From: Perlucidibaca sp.
Lineage (GTDB): Bacteria > Pseudomonadota > Gammaproteobacteria > Pseudomonadales > Moraxellaceae
Assembly: GCA_023265995.1 (NCBI GenBank)
Contig: JAHFSA010000004.1
Coordinates: forward strand, 1-32,339
DNA: 32,339 bases
Direction of reading: 5' to 3'
The notes below the pieces were generated by a model that was not told where the DNA came from, ran no database searches, and worked only from the letters and a program-made list of their open reading frames with translations. How positions within the stretch are numbered: position 1 is the stretch's first letter; each line of letters begins with the position of its first letter. Of this stretch, positions 22,890 to 32,339 are shown in pieces. The position numbers and the translations under genes were made by a program.

Positions 22890-23618
22890 ATGAATTACCT
22901 GAAGACCTTGCCGCCGGATCGGCCGCGCCGCCCGCCGACCTGGTTCGATATCGTCGCCGAGAGCCGTTTCGCGCTCGAATGGCTGCAGAGCAAGCGCCTG
23001 GGTGCTCGCGCCTTGCAGGGCTTGCCGCGTGGCGATGGCCTGCCGGTGCTGCTGCTGCCGGGCTATGGCGCCGATGAGGCGACACTGCTGACCTTGCAGG
23101 AGCGGCTGATCGCGCTGGGTTACGATGTCCGGCCCTGGGGCCAGGGCAAGAACCACGGCCAGGTGCACAAGCTGCTGCCCAGGCTGGGGGCGCTGATCGA
23201 GTCCTGGCATGCCGAGACCGGCAAGCCGGTTACCCTGATCGGCTGGAGTCTGGGTGGCTACATTGCCCGCGAGCTGGCGCGCGATCATGTCGCCGCTGTT
23301 GCCGGCGTGCTGACCCTGGGATCACCTGCCGTCGGTGGCCCCAAGTACACCATCACCGCGAACTCCTACCGCAAGCGCGGCTTCGATCTCGATGCCATCG
23401 AGGCCGACATGGCCAGGCGCGATGCCCAGCCCATTCTCTGCCCTCTGACGGTGTTTTTCAGCAAGGTCGATGGCATTGTCAGCTGGCCGGCCACACTCGA
23501 CCGCAGCACGCCGCAGGCGCGCCACATCGAGGTGAAAAGTTCGCATATCGGGCTGGTCTTCGATGCCGGAGTCTTCCGCATCATTGCCCAGGCTCTGGCG
23601 GATCAGCGCGCGGGCTGA
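22890..23618 (+). CDS. Alpha/beta-hydrolase, lipase/acyltransferase-like
   Basis: A 242-residue alpha/beta-hydrolase with no signal peptide, so probably cytoplasmic. The oxyanion segment is VLLLPGYGADEATL (about 53-66). The nucleophile elbow is G118-W-S120-L-G, in VTLIGWSLGGYIAREL, and the likely acid and base are D194 (FSKVDGIVSW) and H219 (SSHIGL). The LLPGYG and GWSLGG pattern, with the SHIGL ending, resembles triacylglycerol-lipase-like and PGAP1-like proteins, but no substrate can be named. A hairpin of seven base pairs lies in the leader (22842-22858). The start is at 22890, with a GGAAG site. Its stop codon is the loop of a GC-rich inverted repeat, and ygiQ is convergent 14 bases away. 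Confidence 0.8.
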   Translation: MNYLKTLPPDRPRRPPTWFDIVAESRFALEWLQSKRLGARALQGLPRGDGLPVLLLPGYGADEATLLTLQERLIALGYDVRPWGQGKNHGQVHKLLPRLGALIESWHAETGKPVTLIGWSLGGYIARELARDHVAAVAGVLTLGSPAVGGPKYTITANSYRKRGFDLDAIEADMARRDAQPILCPLTVFFSKVDGIVSWPATLDRSTPQARHIEVKSSHIGLVFDAGVFRIIAQALADQRAG

Positions 23619-23628
23619 GCCCGCGCGC
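23606..23628. repeat. 10-bp GC inverted repeat with a stop codon as its loop
   Basis: GCGCGCGGGC (23606-23615) and its exact complement (23619-23628) enclose TGA, the stop codon of the hydrolase gene. There is no T tract, so it is not a classic terminator. It may block read-through into the convergent ygiQ or protect the mRNA end. Confidence 0.75.
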
Positions 23629-23632
23629 CGGT

Positions 23633-26047
<2,415 letters not shown>

Positions 26048-26076
26048 GACATTAACTCCGGCGCGTCAGCGCGGTT

Positions 26077-26595
26077 TCAGAAGCCGAGCAGCGGCATGAG
26101 GGCGAGGATGACCTGGCCATCCATGCCGAGGCGGCCGCCGATGCTGTTGGCGAGGCCGCTCTTGAGGCTGGCCACCGAGTTGTTGCGCAGGCCGGTGGCG
26201 GCCTTGACGGCGGCGGCATCGGCAACGCTCAGCGGGTGGCCCAGCTTGCTTTCAATGCGCTGCACGGCGGCGTTCTGGCTGATCGGCTGACCGGCTTCCG
26301 GGAACAGGGCGGCGAGCATGGGGCCGCTGAGGCCGACCTGGGCGCCGATCTTGTTGAGGAAGGCGCCCTGGGCATTGTCCAGGCCGAGGTTGGCGGCACC
26401 GGTCAGGCCCTGCAGCTGCACGCGCTCGGCCAGGGTCAGGGCGCTGCCGCGCTTGGCCTCGACAGCGTTCATGAACTGCTGGCTTTGCGTCGGGCTGGCG
26501 ACCTGGCTGCCGCTGGCAGAGCCGGAGCCGTCGGTGGTGACGCAGGCGGTCAGGGTCAGGGAAGTGGCCAGGGCCAGCAGGGACAACAGACGCAT
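26077..26595 (-). CDS. Unrecognised lipoprotein with an internal duplication
   Basis: I do not recognise this 172-residue protein. It has a lipoprotein signal with lipobox LTAC (C18), then a Gly/Ser/Thr linker to about 40. The rest is two 62-residue units, 41-102 and 110-171, which align without gaps with 17 identities, including the ends AALFPEAG and LALMPLLG. The second unit ends one residue before the C-terminal Phe. Residue +2 after the lipid cysteine is Val, not Asp, so outer-membrane sorting is likely. The start at 26595 is nine bases after GGAG; an ATG at 26601 is only three bases away from it. It lies 29 bases upstream of ygiQ, and argH lies behind it on the same strand. Confidence 0.8.
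   Translation of the reverse strand: MRLLSLLALATSLTLTACVTTDGSGSASGSQVASPTQSQQFMNAVEAKRGSALTLAERVQLQGLTGAANLGLDNAQGAFLNKIGAQVGLSGPMLAALFPEAGQPISQNAAVQRIESKLGHPLSVADAAAVKAATGLRNNSVASLKSGLANSIGGRLGMDGQVILALMPLLGF
26083..26475 (-). repeat. Two diverged 62-codon repeats in the lipoprotein gene
   Basis: Copy 1 is 26290-26475 and copy 2 is 26083-26268, separated by seven codons. The encoded units align end to end without a gap, with 17 of 62 residues identical and many more similar (VEAKRG with IESKLG; NKIGAQVGLSG with NSIGGRLGMDG). The duplication is old at DNA level. Confidence 0.75.
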
Positions 26596-26623
26596 GTTCA
26601 TCTACTCCGATAATGATCTGGGG

Positions 26624-28009
<1,386 letters not shown>

Positions 28010-28069
28010 GAAAAAACCTGTCAGCAAGAACACCGGGCAGGCAGCCCGGATGGCACAGAAAGTGAGCGC

Positions 28070-28078
28070 ATTATAGCA
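28070..28078 (-). promoter_or_regulatory. Extended -10 promoter of argH
   Basis: On the minus strand TGCTATAAT is a perfect extended -10 (TGn plus TATAAT). Transcription would start near 28063, leaving a leader of about 54 bases. In this leader CCGGGC and GCCCGG (28033-28038 with 28044-28049) form a small hairpin. No good -35 is seen, as is usual for this promoter class. Confidence 0.65.
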
Positions 28079-28148
28079 GCTTGTGCCGTGCTTGCCGCCT
28101 ATGGCCGGGCTCGTGCACACTGGCCGCATGCTGCCTCGGACAATAAAA

Positions 28149-29198
28149 ATGACCACACCCGCGGCTGACCACGCCGATTACGATGATTTCTGGCTGCCGG
28201 ACTTCTGCTCGCCCTCTTCCGCGCGGCGTCTGATCGCCATCGCCCTGTTCATCGCCACGCTGCTGCTGGTGGCGCAATCGCCGACGCTCTGGCCCTTCCC
28301 GGTCTGGGATTTCACCCTGCTGATCGCGCTGTCCTGCGCGGTGATCGGGGTCAGTTTCGTGTTGATCTGTCGTTGGCGCAGGACCATGTCGGCCTGGGGG
28401 CATCTCAAGATCGCGGTGGTCTGCATTGGCATCATCATGACCAATCTGGTCTGGCTCAGCCTGCTGGGTCTGGCGCTGCTGCGCATGCTGGACCTGCCGT
28501 CGCTGTCCTTTGTCCACAACGAGTACAGCGCGATTGGCAAGCATCTGCTCATCACCGGGTTGTTCGCCACGCTCTTCCTGCGTTACCTGACGCTGCAGGC
28601 GCAGCTGCGCCAGCGCGAGAAGGCGGCGCTGAAGGCGCGTCTGGGCGCCTTGCAGGCACGCATACAGCCGCACTTCCTGTTCAACTCCATGAACATCATC
28701 GCCAGCCTGATCGCGATCGACCCGGTCAAGGCCGAGCAGGCGGTCGAGGATCTCGCCAGTCTGTTCCGTGCCAGCCTGCGTGATTCCTCCGATGTCAGCC
28801 TGGCCGAGGAGATCGCGTTGTGCCGGCGCTACGCCAACATCGAAGAGCTGAGATTGGGCGAACGCATGGCAATTGACTGGCAAATCCCGACAGGTGTCGA
28901 GTCTGTACGCATTCCACTGCTGACTTTGCAACCTTTATTGGAAAATGCCATACGTCATGGTGTTGAACTTTCGGCGACACGCTGCGACATTATGCTTGCT
29001 GTTCAGATTTCAGACGAAACGGTGTCCATCACCCTGACCAATCCGCTGGTTACCGAAAAGCGGGTTGGCAACCAGATGTCCATGCGCAACGTCTCTGAGC
29101 GGCTGAGGGCGCGATTCGGTCCGCAGGCTCGCCTGCACGCCGCGCCTGAAGGCGATCTGTTTGTGACGCGCCTGAGTTACCCGCGAGGCAGGAGCTGA
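28149..29198 (+). CDS. algZ: AlgZ/FimS-type sensor histidine kinase (LytS family)
   Basis: AlgZ (FimS) works with AlgR to control alginate, type IV pili and other traits in Pseudomonas. The 349-residue product has four hydrophobic segments (about 27-43, 53-75, 86-112, 129-147), no periplasmic sensor domain, and a LytS-type His-kinase region. The phosphoacceptor is H175 ([12 protein letters not shown]) and the N box is [12 protein letters not shown] (N266). As in FimS, the glycine boxes are poorly defined ([14 protein letters not shown]). The start is uncertain: 28149 has GGA eight bases upstream, and an ATG at 28128 has no clear site. The last third of the gene is AT-richer than the rest, with codons such as TTA and CTT. 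algR follows after 74 bases. Confidence 0.88.
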   Translation: MTTPAADHADYDDFWLPDFCSPSSARRLIAIALFIATLLLVAQSPTLWPFPVWDFTLLIALSCAVIGVSFVLICRWRRTMSAWGHLKIAVVCIGIIMTNLVWLSLLGLALLRMLDLPSLSFVHNEYSAIGKHLLITGLFATLFLRYLTLQAQLRQREKAALKARLGALQARIQPHFLFNSMNIIASLIAIDPVKAEQAVEDLASLFRASLRDSSDVSLAEEIALCRRYANIEELRLGERMAIDWQIPTGVESVRIPLLTLQPLLENAIRHGVELSATRCDIMLAVQISDETVSITLTNPLVTEKRVGNQMSMRNVSERLRARFGPQARLHAAPEGDLFVTRLSYPRGRS

Positions 29199-29272
29199 GA
29201 CGGGCACAACAAAGAAGTCGTCGGCAAATACATGCCGGCAGACATAACAAGAAAGAAAACGAGGGTTAGGGA

Positions 29273-30022
29273 ATGAAACCGCGCGTAATCATTTGCGATG
29301 ATGAACGCCTTGCTCGCGAGCGTCTGGTACGACTGCTCGAGGATATTGGCGGTTATGAACTGGTCGGCCTGGCCGAGCATGGCGAAGAGGCTCTGCGCCT
29401 GGTCAATGAAAGCGAGCCCGACATTGTCCTCATGGACATGCGCATGCCGGTCATGGACGGTTTGAGTTGCGCGCGCCAGCTGGCGCAGCGAGCCTCCCCC
29501 CCTGCCATCATCTTCTGTACCGCGTTCGACGAGCATGCCCTCGAAGCCTTCTCGGTGCCCGCCGCCGGCTATGTGCTCAAGCCGGTCAGCCGTGAAAGCC
29601 TGCGCGAAGCCCTGTCGCGCGCCTGCCGCGTCAACCAGCTGCAACTCGAAAGCCTGCGTCAGCAGCCGGCACGCAGCGAGCGCTCGAGCTGCCGCAGCCA
29701 CATCACGGCACGCACCCATCGCGGCATCGAGCTGATCCCCATTGATGAAGTGCGCTACTTCCTGGCCGATCACAAGTACGTGACCGTGCGCCACGAGCAG
29801 GGCGAAGTGCTGATCGACGAAACCCTCAAGGAACTGGAAGAGGAGTTCGGTGACCGTTTCATCCGCATCCACCGCAATGCCCTGCTGTCGCTGACCTATC
29901 TCGAAGGTCTCGAAGTGGTCGCCACCGGCCAGTATCGCGTCCGCATCCGCGGTCTCGACGAGCGTCTGGTGGTCAGCCGCCGGCATCTGCCGGAGCTGCG
30001 CGAAACCCTGCACCGGGTCTGA
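29273..30022 (+). CDS. algR: LytTR-family response regulator AlgR
   Basis: AlgR is the response regulator paired with AlgZ. The 249-residue product has a receiver domain with D9/D10, phosphoacceptor D55 (VLMDMRMPVMDG), T83 and K103 (YVLKPVSRESL), and a LytTR DNA-binding domain from about 140 to 245, with the typical RYFLADHKYVTVRHEQGE and IRIHRNALLSL. A ribosome site AGGG precedes the ATG at 29273. It is probably expressed with algZ, and it has a terminator-like hairpin 44 bases after its stop, just before hemC. I looked for the known AlgR site CCGTTCGTC near its own and the hemC starts and saw no good match. Confidence 0.93.
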   Translation: MKPRVIICDDERLARERLVRLLEDIGGYELVGLAEHGEEALRLVNESEPDIVLMDMRMPVMDGLSCARQLAQRASPPAIIFCTAFDEHALEAFSVPAAGYVLKPVSRESLREALSRACRVNQLQLESLRQQPARSERSSCRSHITARTHRGIELIPIDEVRYFLADHKYVTVRHEQGEVLIDETLKELEEEFGDRFIRIHRNALLSLTYLEGLEVVATGQYRVRIRGLDERLVVSRRHLPELRETLHRV

Positions 30023-30065
30023 TCCCGGCCGTTGCGGCCGCCGCGGGCGGTCGCCGGAAATCTCT

Positions 30066-30110
30066 TCGGGGCTGGTACACTGCGCGCAGTGACCAGCCCC
30101 GAGGTTTTTC
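30066..30110 (+). terminator. Terminator-like hairpin between algR and hemC, possibly holding a hemC promoter
   Basis: An 11-bp stem (30066-30076 with 30092-30102) continues as CACTG/CAGTG, with a single unpaired A at 30077 and a CGCG loop. GGTTTTTC follows and ends one base before the hemC ATG. The right arm runs into the hemC ribosome site GAGG (30101-30104). Inside the left arm TGGTACACT (30073-30081) is an extended -10; a start near 30088 would make a transcript without the left arm. Confidence 0.65.
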
Positions 30111-31076
30111 ATGACTGCTGCATCCTCTTCCGATCCGCGTCCCGACTGCATCCGCATTGCCACCCGACAGAGTCCGCTGGCGCTCTGGCAGGCGCATTTC
30201 GTGGCCGATGCCCTGCGCGCGCATCATCCCGGACTGACTGTCGAGCTGGTCACCATGGTCACTCGTGGCGACAAGATTCTCGACACGCCGCTGGCCAAGA
30301 TCGGCGGCAAGGGCCTGTTCGTGAAGGAGCTGGAGCTGGCCATGCTGGAAGGCCGCGCCGACCTCGCCGTGCACTCCATGAAGGATGTGCCCATGGCCTT
30401 CCCCGAGGGTCTCGGCCTGACCGCCATCTGCGAGCGCGAAGACCCGCGTGACGCCTTTGTCAGCAATCATCACGACTCGCTGGATGCCCTGCCGCAGGGC
30501 GCGGTGGTCGGCACTTCCAGCCTGCGCCGCCAGTGCCAGCTGCGCCGGTATCGCCCTGATCTCGTCATCCGCGATCTGCGTGGCAACGTCAACACGCGTC
30601 TCGCCAAGCTTGATGCCGGTGATTACGACGCCCTCATCCTCGCCAGCGCCGGCCTGATCCGTCTCGGCATGGCCGAGCGCATCCGCGCGCCGCTGGCTGA
30701 AGAGCTGCTGCTGCCGGCGGTGGGCCAGGGCGCGGTCGGCATCGAATGCCGCCTCGACGACACCGTCACCCGTGCCCTGCTGGCGCCGCTCAATCACGAG
30801 CCGACGGCCATCCGCGTGCGCGCCGAGCGCGCCATGAACACGCGTCTGCAAGGTGGCTGCCAGGTGCCCATCGCCGGTTATGCGACCTTGCAGGGCGAGC
30901 GCATCAGCCTGCGCGGCCGTGTCGGCAGCCTGGATGGCAGCAGCCTGATCGAGGATGCCGTCGAAGGTGCCGCCAGTGATGCCGAAGCGCTCGGTCAGGC
31001 GCTGGCCGAGCGCCTGCTGGCGGCGGGTGCCGGCGAGATCCTGGCGGCGGTCTACGGCGAGACGCAGCCGGAATGA
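30111..31076 (+). CDS. hemC: Porphobilinogen deaminase (hydroxymethylbilane synthase)
   Basis: HemC links four porphobilinogens into hydroxymethylbilane. The 321-residue product has [37 protein letters not shown], the catalytic loop [11 protein letters not shown] and [18 protein letters not shown]. The dipyrromethane cofactor would attach to C250 ([11 protein letters not shown]). The ATG at 30111 has GAGG six bases upstream, with T5 filling the spacing. The stop overlaps the hemD start (ATGA at 31073-31076), so the two are coupled. It is downstream of algR but separated by a hairpin that may stop the algR transcript. Confidence 0.97.
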   Translation: MTAASSSDPRPDCIRIATRQSPLALWQAHFVADALRAHHPGLTVELVTMVTRGDKILDTPLAKIGGKGLFVKELELAMLEGRADLAVHSMKDVPMAFPEGLGLTAICEREDPRDAFVSNHHDSLDALPQGAVVGTSSLRRQCQLRRYRPDLVIRDLRGNVNTRLAKLDAGDYDALILASAGLIRLGMAERIRAPLAEELLLPAVGQGAVGIECRLDDTVTRALLAPLNHEPTAIRVRAERAMNTRLQGGCQVPIAGYATLQGERISLRGRVGSLDGSSLIEDAVEGAASDAEALGQALAERLLAAGAGEILAAVYGETQPE

Positions 31077-31852
31077 GCCTGCCGGCGGAGCTGCCGCTGC
31101 GCGGATTGCGTGTGCTCAACCCGCGTCCGGAGGCGCAGGCGGCAGCGCTCAGCGCAGCCCTCGCCGACGCCGGTGCCGAGGTGCTGGCATTGCCGCTGCT
31201 GGCCATAGAACCGCTGCCGCTGGATGCCGCCGCGCGTGCCCTGCTGCTTGATCTCGACCAGTACCAGGCGACCCTGTTCGTCAGCGCCAACGCCGCCCGT
31301 CTCGGGCTCGAGGCTGTCGCCGACCTGTGGCCGCAGTGGCCCTGGCAGCTGCCGGCCTATGCCGTTGGCGCGGCCACGCGCCAGGTGCTGGAGGCTGCCG
31401 GCCTTGCCGTGATCTCGCCTGAGCGCGAGGACAGCGAGGGCCTGCTGGCCCTGCCGGAGCTGCAGGCGGTGGCTGGTCAGCGCTGGCTGTTGTTCCGTGG
31501 CGACGAGGGCCGCGAGCTGCTGCCGGACAGCCTGCGTGCGCGCGGCGCCCGTGTCGACATCGTGCCGCTCTACCAGCGCAGTCTGCCGCTGGAAGCCGCG
31601 GTGCAATGGTCGCGCCTGCCGGCCTTGCCGGATGTGGTGCTGATCACCAGCAGCCTGGTCTGGCGCCACTGGCGCGCCCTCGCCGGCGACGCTGCCCTGC
31701 GTCCGTTGCTGGTGGCGGTGAGCGAGCGGGTGGCGGCGCAGCTGCGCGCCGTCGGCGCGCAGCACGTGCTCTGCGCCGGTGCTGCGCAGCCGGGCGCCTG
31801 GATTGACACCTTGTGCCGCTGGCGCCGCGGCGACACTCATGGTATCCAGTAA
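31073..31852 (+). CDS. hemD: Uroporphyrinogen-III synthase
   Basis: HemD closes hydroxymethylbilane to uroporphyrinogen III with inversion of ring D. The sequence is weakly conserved in this family; the 259-residue length, the [20 protein letters not shown] opening, [42 protein letters not shown] and [11 protein letters not shown] fit it, as does the position between hemC and hemX. The start is in a four-base overlap with hemC. hemX begins 40 bases after the stop. Confidence 0.93.
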   Translation: MSLPAELPLRGLRVLNPRPEAQAAALSAALADAGAEVLALPLLAIEPLPLDAAARALLLDLDQYQATLFVSANAARLGLEAVADLWPQWPWQLPAYAVGAATRQVLEAAGLAVISPEREDSEGLLALPELQAVAGQRWLLFRGDEGRELLPDSLRARGARVDIVPLYQRSLPLEAAVQWSRLPALPDVVLITSSLVWRHWRALAGDAALRPLLVAVSERVAAQLRAVGAQHVLCAGAAQPGAWIDTLCRWRRGDTHGIQ

Positions 31853-31892
31853 GGCACTTTTAATTTCGGCTTTTGCATACAAGGATCGATTC

Positions 31893-32339
31893 ATGCCCGG
31901 CTCTCCCAGTCGCCAGCCGCTGGTCACCGCGGTGGCCATCAAGAGACCTCTGACCGCCGGTTTCCGGGTTCTGCTGGTGTTCGTCATCCTGCTCGCGATC
32001 GCGGCGGCTGCCGTGGCCTGGCACAGCGAGCGTCAGCATAAGCGCGCCAAGCGCAGCGTCAGCACGCTCGACAGCCATCTCGCCATAGTCGAGAAGGAAA
32101 TGACGGAGATGCGCGCGCGCGAGGTCAATCTCAATGCCCTGCTCAAGCAGCAGCAGGAGACCCTCGACCGCCTGCAGACCAGCGGCCCCGAGCTGCGTCA
32201 GCGCTGGCTGGCCGATCGTGTCAGCGCTGCGGTCAGCGTTGCCGAGCAGGCACTGGCGCTGAACCAGAATGTCACCGCCGCGCAGCAGGCCCTGGCCGCC
32301 GCCGACCGCCTGCTGGCGAGCCAGACCGAGGCCTCGCTG
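31893..32339 (+). CDS. hemX: HemX-like membrane protein (N-terminal part, cut by window edge)
   Basis: This open frame has no stop before the window end; 149 codons are present. Starting at 31893, with AAGGA seven bases before the ATG, it reads MPGSPSRQPLVTAV and has one membrane segment at about 29-50 (VLLVFVILLAIAAAAVAW). A long charged helical region with coiled-coil character follows (LDSHLAIVEKEMTEMRAREV and onwards, rich in Gln, Leu and Ala). One transmembrane helix plus a coiled coil, directly after hemCD, is the pattern of HemX, whose exact role in gammaproteobacteria is unclear. A hemY-like gene would be expected further right. Confidence 0.85.
   Translation, partial: MPGSPSRQPLVTAVAIKRPLTAGFRVLLVFVILLAIAAAAVAWHSERQHKRAKRSVSTLDSHLAIVEKEMTEMRAREVNLNALLKQQQETLDRLQTSGPELRQRWLADRVSAAVSVAEQALALNQNVTAAQQALAAADRLLASQTEASL

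Noticed and set aside
29199-30110. AlgR-binding sites (CCGTTCGTC) near algR and hemC
   Set aside because: The best resemblance (CCGTTGCGG at about 30030) differs in the last four bases, so I do not call it.

Overview
The window looks like a stretch of core chromosome from a GC-rich gammaproteobacterium, most likely of the order Pseudomonadales. The evidence is gene content and order: hslO, an EnvZ/OmpR-type (AmgS/AmgR-like) pair, tex and gshA in a row; hemB, ppk, ppx, trxA and rho in a row; an AlgP-like Ala/Lys/Pro protein beside an FKBP-type isomerase; and argH divergent from algZ, algR, hemC, hemD and hemX. From memory these blocks match the Pseudomonas aeruginosa map between about PA5193 and PA5263, and parts also resemble Acinetobacter. 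The genus cannot be fixed from the sequence alone. I see no insertion sequence, integrase, phage gene, CRISPR array, tRNA or rRNA.

Layout, left to right. (1) 1-1565: the start of typA/bipA, cut by the window edge, then an OprF/OmpA-type porin gene, both on the minus strand. (2) 1713-9363: hslO; the envZ-ompR pair on the minus strand; then tex, gshA and dsbB on the plus strand. (3) 9437-13901: an FKBP isomerase gene (minus) divergent from algP, then the ABC-F gene yheS, convergent with a YigI-like thioesterase gene. (4) 14101-20761: hemB, ppk, ppx (minus), trxA and rho. (5) 21003-26595: an accessory stretch with a Spy/CpxP-like periplasmic protein, a 1-Cys peroxiredoxin, MsrA, an alpha/beta hydrolase, the radical-SAM protein YgiQ and an unrecognised lipoprotein. 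(6) 26624-32339: argH (minus), then algZ, algR, hemC, hemD and the start of hemX, which runs off the right edge.

Functional themes. Haem and tetrapyrrole synthesis is represented by hemB, hemC, hemD and hemX. Polyphosphate is made by Ppk and degraded by Ppx. Redox and envelope stress is covered by Hsp33, GshA, DsbB, thioredoxin, peroxiredoxin, MsrA, the Spy-like protein and the AmgRS-like pair. Alginate and virulence-type regulation is represented by AlgZ, AlgR and AlgP, but no alginate biosynthesis gene lies in the window.

I found no wholly new multi-gene system. The most interesting signals are small: a terminator-like hairpin that ends at the hemC start and contains a possible hemC promoter; a good Pho box in front of ppk; a promoter with a perfect -35 inside the end of trxA that would give rho a leader of about 190 nt; an unrecognised lipoprotein built from two ungapped 62-residue repeats; and a codon-usage shift at the algZ/algR junction.
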